Program-made: the position numbers and the translations under genes | Source: Sphingomonas pokkalii | Lineage (GTDB): Bacteria > Pseudomonadota > Alphaproteobacteria > Sphingomonadales > Sphingomonadaceae | DNA length: 64,000 bases | Assembly: GCF_003096275.1 (NCBI RefSeq) | Contig: NZ_QENQ01000001.1 | Span: forward strand, 1,355,755-1,419,754 | Reading direction: 5' to 3' | Shown here: positions 19,447 through 27,469 of the stretch, piece after piece | Numbering within the stretch: the stretch's first letter is position 1 | How the letters are laid out: the number at the start of each line of letters is the position of its first letter | Notes under the pieces: model-generated | The model's database searches: none | Told to the model about the DNA's origin: nothing | Seen by the model: the letters and a program-made list of their open reading frames with translations, nothing else

Positions 19447-20391
19447 ATGCGCATCCCCTTCATCAAATGCCATGGTTCGGGAAACGACTTCCCGCTGATC
19501 GACGCCCGCGCGTTGGCGCTGTCCGAAGCCGATTGGGCGACGCTTGCCTGGCTGCTTGCCGACCGGGCCGGCCCGGTCGGCGGCGACGGGCTGCTGGCGC
19601 TGGTGCCGGGCGACGATGCCCATGCGTTCGGGATGCGGATGTGGAACACCGACGGGTCCGAAGCGGAAACCTGTCTCAACGGCCTGCGCTGCACCGCGCG
19701 GCTCGGGTTCGATCTGCTGGGCATCGACGCCGCGCAGGTGAAGCTGAAGACCAGTTCCGCCCGCGTGGCGCGGGAGGAGGATATCGCCCCCGGCGTCGCG
19801 ACGATCCGCACGCTGGTGGGGCCGAATGCCACGCGCGCCGCCGATGTCGGACTGGTGGGCGCGCCAGACCAGGTGCTCGATGCGCCGATCGACGGGTTGC
19901 CCAATCCGCGTCGCTTCACGGCGGTGGCGATGCCGAATCCGCATCTGGTGACGTTCGTCGACCAGGTGGACGAGGCGGAACTGGTGGCGCTGGGCAGCTG
20001 GTGCGAGCGCCGGCCGGCGCTGATCCCGGCGCGGGCGAACGTCTCGTTCGTCGAGCAGCGCGGGCCGACCAGCCTGTTCGTGCGGACCTTCGAGCGCGGC
20101 GTGGGCCTGACCGACAGCTGCGGCAGCGCGATGGCCGCATCGGTGCTGAGCGCCGCGCTGACCGGGCGGGTCCCGTTCGCGACCCCGATCGCCGTGTTCA
20201 ACCGCGGCGGGATGGTGCGCGGCCAGGCGGAGGTCGATACCCGCGTGCTGCTGAGCGGGAATGCGACGTTCGAAGCCGAGCAGGCGGTGGCGGTGGACTT
20301 CGCCGCGGGCACGCTGGGCCCGGTCGAGACGCTGCGCGCGCGCGCGGCGGAACGCAGCGCCTGGGCCGCGGCGGTGGCGGCGCTCGCCTAG
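19447..20391 (+). CDS. DapF-like diaminopimelate epimerase homologue
   Basis: 314 residues. The start MRIPFIKCHGSGNDFPLID fits DapF (KMHGLGNDF). Both catalytic cysteines are in place: NTDGSEAETCLNGLRC for the first and ERGVGLTDSCGSAMAAS for the second. However the second motif reads GVGLTDSC rather than GVGETLAC, and the first CLNG rather than CGNG, so it is a divergent member. It could be the lysine/peptidoglycan enzyme of this organism or a paralogue acting on another amino acid. It ends 4 bases inside the convergent TonB-receptor gene. Confidence 0.75.
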   Translation: MRIPFIKCHGSGNDFPLIDARALALSEADWATLAWLLADRAGPVGGDGLLALVPGDDAHAFGMRMWNTDGSEAETCLNGLRCTARLGFDLLGIDAAQVKLKTSSARVAREEDIAPGVATIRTLVGPNATRAADVGLVGAPDQVLDAPIDGLPNPRRFTAVAMPNPHLVTFVDQVDEAELVALGSWCERRPALIPARANVSFVEQRGPTSLFVRTFERGVGLTDSCGSAMAASVLSAALTGRVPFATPIAVFNRGGMVRGQAEVDTRVLLSGNATFEAEQAVAVDFAAGTLGPVETLRARAAERSAWAAAVAALA

Positions 20392-23117
20392 AAGCGCGAG
20401 CGCAGCGTGAGGCCGTAGGTGCGCGGCTCCGCGAGGAACGATCCGAACAGCGTGTTGCTCGCGGCAAAGGCCGGCGCGCCGAACGCCTGGACCTGCGAGC
20501 GGCTGCCCGCCCCCTGGAAGGGCAGGTTGAACGCGACCTGCTGATAGTTGGTATCGAGCAGATTCTGCGCCCAGAGCTCGAGCGCCCAGCGCTCGTCCTT
20601 GCCGCGCACGCCGATGCGGGCGTTCATCAGGAAGAAGCCATCCTGCAGCTTCTCCACGAACAGGTCCGAACCGGTATTGTAGTCGCTGGTCAGGCGGCCA
20701 TCGATGTAGAACAGGCCGGTCAGCCCCGAGCCGCCGAGCGCCGGCGTCCACGTCACCGCGCTGGTGACGGTGTGGCGGGGGGCGTTGGACATCTGCGCGC
20801 CCGAAAGCAGGAACAACGCCGCGTTGAGCGGTTCGCCCGCCTTGCTGCCGACCAGGTTCCGCTGATATTTGGCGTCCGCCAGCGTATAGCCGAGGTTGAC
20901 GCTGAAATCATGCGTCGGCGTGAGGCCGACTTCGATTTCGACGCCCTGCGTCACCACGCCCTTGCCGACCTTGCCGGCGCACGCGCCGCTGGCCGAGGAA
21001 TTGTCCCGATCGGCGCCGTTCAGGGACGTGCTGCAGCCGCCGATATTCTGGACGATGAAGTTGGTGCCGTTGAACGTGTTCAGCTGGAAATTGGTGAATT
21101 CGGAGCGATAGAGCGCGACATTGGCGGTGAGCTTGTGCGCGCTGTATTTCAGCCCGAGTTCATAGGCGTTCACGGTTTCCGGATCGAAGCGCAGGTTGCG
21201 CACATCGCCCGCAACCGGCGTGGCGAACACCGTGGCGGTGAGATCCGACCGATCGAGATTATAGCCGCCCGCCTTATAGCCCCGCGCATAGGATCCATAG
21301 AGCAGCGTCGCGTCGTTCACCTTCCACGACAGCACGCCGGTGCCGGTCAACTGGCCTTCCTTCAGCCGATCGTTCAGACCCAGGCCGGTGAGCGCCGCGG
21401 TGGAATTGCCCGTGCAGCTGAGCGTGATCAGCGCGCCCGCGAGCGATTGCAGCGTGGCGTTCGGGCTGCGCAGCAACGGCGCCAGCGCCGCCTGCTGCGC
21501 CGGGCAGACCGTATTGTTGTTGTTGAACCCGGCCGAAAGCGTCTTGGCTTCCCGCGTGTACCGTATGCCGACCGTCGCGCTGAAGCGATCGGTGACGCGG
21601 TAGATGTTGTGGGTGAACAGCGCCCAGTTGTTGCTGGTCTGATCGTAGAGATCGAGCAGGCTGCCGCGATCGTTGAGCGTGCTCAGCCGATCGATGCCGC
21701 CGACCACCTGCGGCCCGACGGCCGGGGTGAGAGCCGCCCGCCCCGCCGCGCTGAGGCAGCCCGGACGGCTGGGATCGCGCAGCACCGCCGCCGGATTGAG
21801 CGTCGCCACCATCCGGCAGGCGGCAAAGGCACCATATTGCGTGCCGAACCGGAGATTATCGGCAACCCGCAGCTTTTCATGCGCATAATAGCCGCCGACC
21901 AGCCAATCGAGCTTTCCACCCAGGATCGTGCCCGAGAAGCGGCTTTCGTGGGTGAAGGTGTGGAACTGGCGATAGCTGTTCCCGTCCTTCGGGCGATAGA
22001 CGAGATCGACATTGCCATAATCGATATCGGCCGCACCGCCCGACTTATATTCGCGATAGGCGGTGAGCGAGGTGAGCTGGGTATTGCCGATATTCCAGCG
22101 CACGCGCGCCGACACGCCATAATCGGTGGTGAGGTTCGAATAGGCCCGCCCCGGCGTGAAGGCGATCTTGCGGTTATAGGGATCGCCATCGCTGGGCAGC
22201 ACGCCGCCCATGCTGCGCAGGATCGCCGCGACCCGGTTGCCGGCCGGGTTGATCGCGAAATCGCCGGGCGTACCGGGCGTCGGATCCAGCTTCTCCGTCG
22301 TATCGACATAGACCGCGCCGCAGCATTTTTCGTCCCGGCGCGTATAATCCGCGATCAGGCGGATCGCGAGATCGGGGTTCACCTTGTACAGGAGCTGGCC
22401 GCGCACGAAGACGCGGTTGCGATCATTGTAATCGGTGTTGTTGACGACATCGCGGAGAAAGCCGTCGCGCTTGGAATAGACACCGTCGATGCGGAAGGCG
22501 AGCGTTTCGTTGACGATCGGCCCGGTCAGCGCCCCCGACAGCCGAACCGCGTTGTAATTGCCGTAGCTCGCCTCGGCGAAGCCGCCGAACTGGAATTCGG
22601 GCAGCTTGGTATAGATGCTGATCGCACCCGCCGAGGCGTTGCGGCCGGACAGCGTACCCTGCGGCCCGCGCAGCACTTCGATCCGTTCGATTTCGCCCAG
22701 ATCGTTGAGGCCGGAGCCGGTACGGCTGCGGTAGATCCCGTCGATGAACACCGCGACCGAGCTTTCCAGGCCGGGATTGTCGCCGACCGTGCCGATGCCG
22801 CGGATGCGGGCGGCGGCATTGGCTTCCGATCCGGTGGACGAAACCAGCAGCGAGGGGGCCAGCTGCGTCATCTGACGGATATCGGTGGCGCCGGAATTCT
22901 GCAGCGCCAGCTGGTTGAAGGCCGAAACCGCGATCGGCACGTTCGACAGCCGTTCGGAACGGCGCGTGGCAGTGACGACAATATCGGCGCTGTTGGGCGG
23001 CGGCGCTTCGGCGGCATCCTTGGCGTCCGCTGCCGATCCACGCAGATCCTGCGCGGCGGCGGGACTTGCGAATATTGCCAACGCTGCGGCCGAAACGAGC
23101 AAAGCAGACTTCGACAT
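20388..23117 (-). CDS. TonB-dependent outer-membrane receptor
   Basis: 909 residues. Signal peptide MSKSALLVSAAALAIFASPAAAQ; a TonB-box-like segment ADIVVTATRRSERLSNVPIAVSAF; the plug domain to about residue 200 with IERIEVLRGPQGTLSGRNASAGAISIYTK; then a 22-strand barrel ending in the C-terminal aromatic TYGLTLRSRF. The VP(I/V)AVSAF...G(I/V)xTRG style is that of the sphingomonad receptors that import large or hydrophobic substrates rather than siderophores. Substrate unknown. Start region faces the GTA cluster across 150 bases containing the TAACC repeats. Confidence 0.92.
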   Translation of the reverse strand: MSKSALLVSAAALAIFASPAAAQDLRGSAADAKDAAEAPPPNSADIVVTATRRSERLSNVPIAVSAFNQLALQNSGATDIRQMTQLAPSLLVSSTGSEANAAARIRGIGTVGDNPGLESSVAVFIDGIYRSRTGSGLNDLGEIERIEVLRGPQGTLSGRNASAGAISIYTKLPEFQFGGFAEASYGNYNAVRLSGALTGPIVNETLAFRIDGVYSKRDGFLRDVVNNTDYNDRNRVFVRGQLLYKVNPDLAIRLIADYTRRDEKCCGAVYVDTTEKLDPTPGTPGDFAINPAGNRVAAILRSMGGVLPSDGDPYNRKIAFTPGRAYSNLTTDYGVSARVRWNIGNTQLTSLTAYREYKSGGAADIDYGNVDLVYRPKDGNSYRQFHTFTHESRFSGTILGGKLDWLVGGYYAHEKLRVADNLRFGTQYGAFAACRMVATLNPAAVLRDPSRPGCLSAAGRAALTPAVGPQVVGGIDRLSTLNDRGSLLDLYDQTSNNWALFTHNIYRVTDRFSATVGIRYTREAKTLSAGFNNNNTVCPAQQAALAPLLRSPNATLQSLAGALITLSCTGNSTAALTGLGLNDRLKEGQLTGTGVLSWKVNDATLLYGSYARGYKAGGYNLDRSDLTATVFATPVAGDVRNLRFDPETVNAYELGLKYSAHKLTANVALYRSEFTNFQLNTFNGTNFIVQNIGGCSTSLNGADRDNSSASGACAGKVGKGVVTQGVEIEVGLTPTHDFSVNLGYTLADAKYQRNLVGSKAGEPLNAALFLLSGAQMSNAPRHTVTSAVTWTPALGGSGLTGLFYIDGRLTSDYNTGSDLFVEKLQDGFFLMNARIGVRGKDERWALELWAQNLLDTNYQQVAFNLPFQGAGSRSQVQAFGAPAFAASNTLFGSFLAEPRTYGLTLRSRF

Positions 23118-23170
23118 TCGTCATCCTCCCGCGGCGTCTTCGCACCTACGTTCGGTAACTAGTCGGAAAA

Positions 23171-23181
23171 GCGATAACCAA
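23171..23181. promoter_or_regulatory. GCGATAACCAA half-site
   Basis: An exact copy of the 11 bases that open the palindrome at 23224, 53 bases away (about five helical turns) in the same orientation. The downstream half is degenerate (TCGTGA). Confidence 0.4.
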
Positions 23182-23223
23182 TCGTGAAAATCACGGGGGT
23201 GGGCCACCCGTACTATTCCGGAG

Positions 23224-23243
23224 GCGATAACCAAATGGGTTAT
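23224..23243. promoter_or_regulatory. candidate operator in front of the GTA cluster
   Basis: GCGATAACCAAATGGGTTAT contains a perfect inverted repeat, ATAACC (23227-23232), 5-base centre, GGTTAT (23238-23243). It lies 24 bases before the first terminase gene start and 107 bases before the divergent TonB-receptor start. Its core is nearly identical to the palindrome in front of the XRE regulator, so it is a likely binding site for that protein; which of the two flanking genes it controls is open. Confidence 0.6.
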
Positions 23244-23267
23244 TTCCCTTGAAATCGTCACGCTAAT

Positions 23268-23867
23268 ATGGCACAAAACAGGAACGCTGAAGAATTGCGA
23301 GTCGCGGATGGCGACCCGCTGGAACGGGCCGGGCAGGCAGTTGCCGCGGCCCGTTCGCATTTCGGGAGAGAGCGCGTGGGACTGACGATTTCGGCAGGCA
23401 ACCAGCGGCGGCGGCAGATGCAGCACGTGAAGATAGCCGGCTGGACGAGCGAGAAGCGGCAGACCTTTCTCGACACGCTGGCGGTGACCTGCAACGTCAA
23501 CATCGCCTGCGCGGAGGCAGGCATGTCGAGATCCGGCGTCTATCAGCTTCGCCGTCGCGACCAGGAGTTCGCCGCGCTTTGGCGCGAAGCGCTGCTGATG
23601 GGCTATGATCGCCTGGAGGAGCGGCTGCTGCGCCGTGCCGGTGCAGGCGTGAACGATATCGACTTCGGTGGCGGCGACGCGCCGGAGGCGCCGCTCGATG
23701 CCGAGCTGGCACTAACGTTGCTCCGCGCCCACCGGCCAGCGGTGGAGGGCCGACGCAAGCGGCGGGGCGGGGAAATCCACCGCATGAGCCGCGAGGAGGC
23801 AGAGGCCGCGCTGTCCAAACGACTGGATGCGCTGGAGAAACGGCTGAAGGCGGAGCAGGGCAAGTGA
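23268..23867 (+). CDS. GTA small terminase (g1-like)
   Basis: 199 residues from the ATG at 23268, or 163 from a GTG at 23376 that has the better ribosome site (GGGAGAGA six bases before). The helix-turn-helix-like segment TSEKRQTFLDTLAVTCNVNIACAEAGMSRSGVYQLRRRD is the DNA-recognition part of small terminases and is followed by a long helical region and a basic coiled-coil C-terminus (EEAEAALSKRLDALEKRLKAEQGK). It recognises or positions DNA for packaging with the large terminase, whose GTG start overlaps its stop by 4 bases. First gene of the cluster. Confidence 0.82.
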   Translation: MAQNRNAEELRVADGDPLERAGQAVAAARSHFGRERVGLTISAGNQRRRQMQHVKIAGWTSEKRQTFLDTLAVTCNVNIACAEAGMSRSGVYQLRRRDQEFAALWREALLMGYDRLEERLLRRAGAGVNDIDFGGGDAPEAPLDAELALTLLRAHRPAVEGRRKRRGGEIHRMSREEAEAALSKRLDALEKRLKAEQGK

Positions 23868-25174
23868 GCAACCCGCTCGAGCGGCTGGCGCTGCTGCCGC
23901 GCAAGGAGCGCGACCGGATGCTGGAGCGCATGTCCGACACCGAGATTCGCGTGTTCAACGAATGGTGGGAACGCTGGGCGCATGAAGGCCAGTTCTGGCC
24001 CGATGGCGACTGGCGGATATGGCTGATCCGCGCCGGGCGCGGCTTTGGCAAGACGCGCGCGGGCGCCGAATGGGTGAGCCAGATGGCGCGCGACGTGCCG
24101 GGCGCGCGGATCGCGCTGATCGGCGCCACGCTGGAGGATGCGCGGCGGGTGATGGTGGAGGGACCATCGGGGCTGCTGGCGGTGGGGCTGGAGGGTGAGA
24201 CGCTCGACTGGCGCGCGACAGCGGGCGAACTCGTGTTCGGATCGGGCGCACGCGCGCTGGTCTATTCGGCCGAGGCGCCGGAGAAGCTGCGCGGGCCGGA
24301 GCATGACTTCGCCTGGGCGGACGAACTGGCGAAATGGTCGGCGGGCTGCGCCGATGCGGCCTGGGACAATCTGATGATGGGGATGCGCCGCGGCGCGCAG
24401 CCGCGCGTGGTGGTGACGACGACGCCGCGGCCGGTGAAGCTGATGCGGCGAGTGATAGCGATCGGGCTGCCCGACCTGCACGAGACGCGGGGGCGGACCC
24501 GCGACAATATCCATCTGCCGCGCAGCTTCGTCGAGGCGATGGTGCGGGAATATGCCGGCACGCGGCTTGGCCGGCAGGAGCTGGACGGCGAGATGATCGA
24601 CGACGTGGCGGGCGCGCTGTGGCCGCGTGCGCTGATCGAGCGGCAGCGCCGTGCAGTCGAGGTGTCGCTGGTGCGGGTGGTGATCGGCGTCGATCCGCCC
24701 GCCGGGACCGAGGGCGATGCCTGCGGGATCGTCGCGGTCGGGCTCGGGGCCGACAAGCAGGGATATGTGCTGGCCGATGCCAGCGTCGCCGGCCTCAGCC
24801 CCGAGGGCTGGGCGGCGGCGGTGGCGGACTGTGCCCAGCGGTTCGAGGCGGAATGCGTGGTGGCCGAGAAGAACCAGGGCGGCGCGATGGTGGCGAGCAT
24901 CCTCCAAGCGGCGGACAGCGCACTGCCGCTCCGGCTGGTCCATGCCAGCCGCGGCAAGTCCGCCCGCGCCGAGCCGGTGGCGCTGCTCTATGAGCGCGGG
25001 CTGGTATGGCATTCGGGCGTGTTCGCCGAGCTGGAGGCGGAGCTGGCCGGGCTTCAGGCCTCGGGCGGGTATGAAGGTCCCGGCCGCTCGCCGGATCGTG
25101 CCGATGCGCTGGTCTGGGCAGTGACCGAGCTGATGCTCGGCCGGCGCGGCAAGGCGGCGGTGCGGGTGGTTTGA
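23864..25174 (+). CDS. GTA large terminase (g2-like)
   Basis: 436 residues. The packaging ATPase: Walker A IRAGRGFGKTRAGAEW (about residues 56-70), Walker B region HDFAWADELAKW, then the RNase H-like nuclease with Asp in VIGVDPPAGTEGDAC, Glu in VVAEKNQGG and the final Asp in SPDRADALVWA. In GTAs this motor packages random host DNA. Starts at a GTG overlapping the stop of the small terminase. Intact catalytic residues suggest the particle could still be functional. Confidence 0.93.
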   Translation: MSNPLERLALLPRKERDRMLERMSDTEIRVFNEWWERWAHEGQFWPDGDWRIWLIRAGRGFGKTRAGAEWVSQMARDVPGARIALIGATLEDARRVMVEGPSGLLAVGLEGETLDWRATAGELVFGSGARALVYSAEAPEKLRGPEHDFAWADELAKWSAGCADAAWDNLMMGMRRGAQPRVVVTTTPRPVKLMRRVIAIGLPDLHETRGRTRDNIHLPRSFVEAMVREYAGTRLGRQELDGEMIDDVAGALWPRALIERQRRAVEVSLVRVVIGVDPPAGTEGDACGIVAVGLGADKQGYVLADASVAGLSPEGWAAAVADCAQRFEAECVVAEKNQGGAMVASILQAADSALPLRLVHASRGKSARAEPVALLYERGLVWHSGVFAELEAELAGLQASGGYEGPGRSPDRADALVWAVTELMLGRRGKAAVRVV

Positions 25175-25210
25175 GGGCCTAGCAGCGCGGTGGTGGTGCA
25201 GCGATTCCAA

Positions 25211-25322
25211 GCCCCTCCTCCTTGGAGGAGGGGTTGGGGGTGGAGGGATTCCAGAACCTCTGTTGGTCTCGGTGAGACACAGCCCCACCCCAAACCCCTC
25301 CCCTAAAGGGGAGGGGCTTTTC
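25211..25322. repeat. inverted pair of C/G-rich hairpins within the GTA cluster
   Basis: Two perfect 10-bp stems: CCCCTCCTCC (25212-25221) with TT loop and GGAGGAGGGG, and CCCCTCCCCT (25295-25304) with AA loop and AGGGGAGGGG. The copies are in opposite orientation, each followed or preceded by GGGTTGGGGGTGG or its complement, so together they are two inverted copies of one repeat. The second is followed by CTTTT and could terminate transcription coming from the terminase genes. Confidence 0.75.
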
Positions 25323-25340
25323 AGCCGATAGGAGAAACCA

Positions 25341-25631
25341 ATGCGAAACTGCATGGCTGCAGGGCTGATCGCCCTGCTGACGGGCGCGTGCGCGCTCAAT
25401 GCCCAGACCGGAATCGCGGTGGGCGCCGGCGTCACGGTGGCGGTGAACGATCGCGACGGCGACGGGATGCTCGACGCCGGCGAAGTGCAGGCGATGGTGG
25501 AACGGGTGTTTCCGCCCGCGACGCTGACCGGCGGCTTCTGGGACGGGATGCGGGCGAGCGTTACCGCGGCTTATTGGTCCAAGGACCGGAACCGTGACGG
25601 GCGCTTGAGCCCGGTGGAGCTGGCGCGATGA
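25341..25631 (+). CDS. two-EF-hand lipoprotein-like small protein
   Basis: 96 residues. The N-terminus MRNCMAAGLIALLTGACALN is a lipoprotein signal with lipobox LTGAC, so the mature protein would be lipid-anchored. Two EF-hand calcium loops follow: DRDGDGMLDAGE (about residues 37-48) and DRNRDGRLSPVE (about 81-92), separated by a helical spacer. AGGAGAA precedes the ATG. Its stop overlaps the portal start by ATGA, so it is translationally tied to the GTA genes although RcGTA has no such protein here. Role unknown; calcium-dependent release or envelope docking are speculations. Confidence 0.8.
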   Translation: MRNCMAAGLIALLTGACALNAQTGIAVGAGVTVAVNDRDGDGMLDAGEVQAMVERVFPPATLTGGFWDGMRASVTAAYWSKDRNRDGRLSPVELAR

Positions 25632-26728
25632 AGTGGTTCGGGCGGAAGGCCGCGCGCGACGGGCAGCGGCCGGCGCTGGCGCGGGCCGGCTGGGGCAGCT
25701 TCGGCGACTGGCCGCGCAGCTATGAGGCGCAGCTGCGCGACGGCTATTGCCACAATCCGGTGGCGCAGCGCGCGGTGCGGCTGGTGGCCGAAGGGGTGGG
25801 CGGGGCGCCGATCACCGGATCGGATCCCGGCATGGTGGCGCTGGTTGCCGCGCGATCCGGCGGGCAGCGGCTGCTGGAGACGCTGGCGGCGCAACTGCTG
25901 CTGCACGGCAACGGCTATGTCCAGCTGCTGACCGATGGCGCGGGGCAGGTGCAGGCGCTGTATCCGCTGCGGCCCGAACGGGTGAGCGTGGAGCCGGATG
26001 CGCATGGCTGGCCGGTCGCCTATCGCTACCGGGTGGGCGAGCATTTGACCCGGCTGGCCGCGGACGATGGCGGACGGCCGCAGATCGTGCATCTGCGCGC
26101 CTTCCACCCGGCCGACGATCATTATGGGCTGGGCTGCCTGGACGCGGCGGCGGGCGCGATCGCGATCCACAATGCGGCGACGCGGTGGAACAAGGCGCTG
26201 CTGGACAATGCGGCGCGGCCGAGCGGCGCGCTCGTCTATGATCCCGGCGACGGATCGGCGCTGGCGCCGGACCAGTTCGCCCGGCTGAAGGAAGAGATGG
26301 AGGCGGGCTTTGCCGGTGCCGCCAATGCCGGGCGGCCGATGCTGCTGGAAGGCGGGCTGAAATGGCAGGCGATGAGCCTATCCCCCGCCGACATGGATTT
26401 CGTGGGGCTGAAGGCGGCGGCGGCGCGGGAGATCGCGCTGGCGTTCGGCGTGCCGCCGATGCTGCTCGGGCTGCCGGGCGACGCCGCCTACGCCAATTAC
26501 CGCGAGGCCAATCGCGCGCTGTGGCGGCTGGCGATCCTGCCGATCGCCGAACATCTGCTGGGCGGAATCGCGCAGGGGCTGGCGCCCTGGTTTCCCGACG
26601 CGCGGCTTGCCGTGGACCTGGATCGGGTGTCGGCGCTGGCCGAGGACCGCGAGCGGCTGTGGCGGCAGGTGAGCGGCGCCGATTTCCTGACCGATGACGA
26701 GAAACGCAAACTGGTGGGGTTGCCATGA
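25628..26728 (+). CDS. GTA portal protein (g3-like)
   Basis: 366 residues of the HK97-type phage portal family, forming the dodecameric ring at the capsid vertex through which DNA enters and leaves. Visible family features: GDWPRSYEAQLRDGYCHNPVAQRAVRLVAEGV near the N-terminus, LLLHGNGYVQLL, YPLRPERVSVE, the VHLRAFHP segment, HNAATRWNKALLDNAARPSGAL, and AFGVPPMLLGLPGDAAYANYREANRALWR near the C-terminus. Overlaps the EF-hand gene and the next gene by 4 bases each. Confidence 0.92.
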   Translation: MKWFGRKAARDGQRPALARAGWGSFGDWPRSYEAQLRDGYCHNPVAQRAVRLVAEGVGGAPITGSDPGMVALVAARSGGQRLLETLAAQLLLHGNGYVQLLTDGAGQVQALYPLRPERVSVEPDAHGWPVAYRYRVGEHLTRLAADDGGRPQIVHLRAFHPADDHYGLGCLDAAAGAIAIHNAATRWNKALLDNAARPSGALVYDPGDGSALAPDQFARLKEEMEAGFAGAANAGRPMLLEGGLKWQAMSLSPADMDFVGLKAAAAREIALAFGVPPMLLGLPGDAAYANYREANRALWRLAILPIAEHLLGGIAQGLAPWFPDARLAVDLDRVSALAEDRERLWRQVSGADFLTDDEKRKLVGLP

Positions 26729-27033
26729 CCGATGGAGCGATGCTGGCCCAGCTGATCGAGCAGGCCGAGGAGGAGGGCGCCGACCTGGCGACGCTGCGCG
26801 CGATCGCCGAGGAGGCGGGCACGGTGGGCGCCGATCGTGCGCTGGCGCGGCTGGGGCTGGACGACCCCGGCGCCGCCAAGGACATGGCCGAGCTGCGCGA
26901 GCTGCTCGGCGCCTGGCGCGATGCCAAGAAATCGATGCTCAAGGCGGTGATGCAATGGCTGGGCCGGACGGTGGCGGCGCTGGTGCTGGTGGTGCTGGCG
27001 ATGCGGCTGGGCTTTCCCGGATGGCTGAAATGA
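26725..27033 (+). CDS. GTA-cluster small protein (DUF6127-like, g3.5 position)
   Basis: 102 residues: an acidic helical N-terminal part (MTDGAMLAQLIEQAEEEGADLATL) and a C-terminal membrane helix (WLGRTVAALVLVVLAMRLGF). Position between portal and prohead protease matches g3.5 of RcGTA, and the sequence fits what I remember as DUF6127. Overlaps both neighbours by 4 bases. No assigned role; a membrane helix in a capsid operon is unusual. Confidence 0.7.
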   Translation: MTDGAMLAQLIEQAEEEGADLATLRAIAEEAGTVGADRALARLGLDDPGAAKDMAELRELLGAWRDAKKSMLKAVMQWLGRTVAALVLVVLAMRLGFPGWLK

Positions 27034-27398
27034 GCGTGCGCTTCGCCGGCTATGCCGCGGTGTTCGATCGCGCCGATCGCGGCGGCGATGTGGTGCGGCC
27101 GGGGGCGTTCGGGCCGGTGGCGCCGGTGCCGCTGCTGTGGCAGCATCAAGGCGCGCCGGTGGGCGTGATCGAGGCGATCGGCGAGGATGCGCGCGGGCTG
27201 CGCGTGATCGGGCGGGTGGAGGATCCCCGGCTGGCGGCGCTGGTGGCCGAGGGCGCGGTGGCGGGGCTGTCGTTCGGCTACCGGGTGGAGGCGGCGCGGC
27301 AGGGCATGGTGCGCGAGCTGACCCGGTTGCGGCTGATCGAAGTGAGTTTGGTGGCGCAGCCGATGCAGCCGCTCGCACGGGTGCACGCGGTCACCTGA
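27030..27398 (+). CDS. GTA prohead protease (g4-like)
   Basis: 122 residues of the HK97 prohead protease fold, which trims the capsid N-terminus during maturation. Start MSVRFAGYAAVFDRADRGGDVVRPGAF is typical; candidate catalytic residues are His39 (LLWQHQ) and Ser81 (GLSFGYRV). It is shorter than the RcGTA protein. Start ATG at 27030 lies within the stop of the previous gene (ATGA). An open frame extends upstream but only as a shadow. Confidence 0.9.
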   Translation: MSVRFAGYAAVFDRADRGGDVVRPGAFGPVAPVPLLWQHQGAPVGVIEAIGEDARGLRVIGRVEDPRLAALVAEGAVAGLSFGYRVEAARQGMVRELTRLRLIEVSLVAQPMQPLARVHAVT

Positions 27399-27469
27399 AA
27401 TTCCGACGATTTCTGATGTTTACCCGGCGGGCGGTGCCTGTGCGGGGGCTTTTGGCGTGGGAGATGAAC

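Noticed and set aside
19437..23162. 1241-codon open frame on the plus strand
   Set aside because: Shadow of the dapF-like gene and antisense to the TonB receptor, whose signal peptide, plug and C-terminal phenylalanine are clear.
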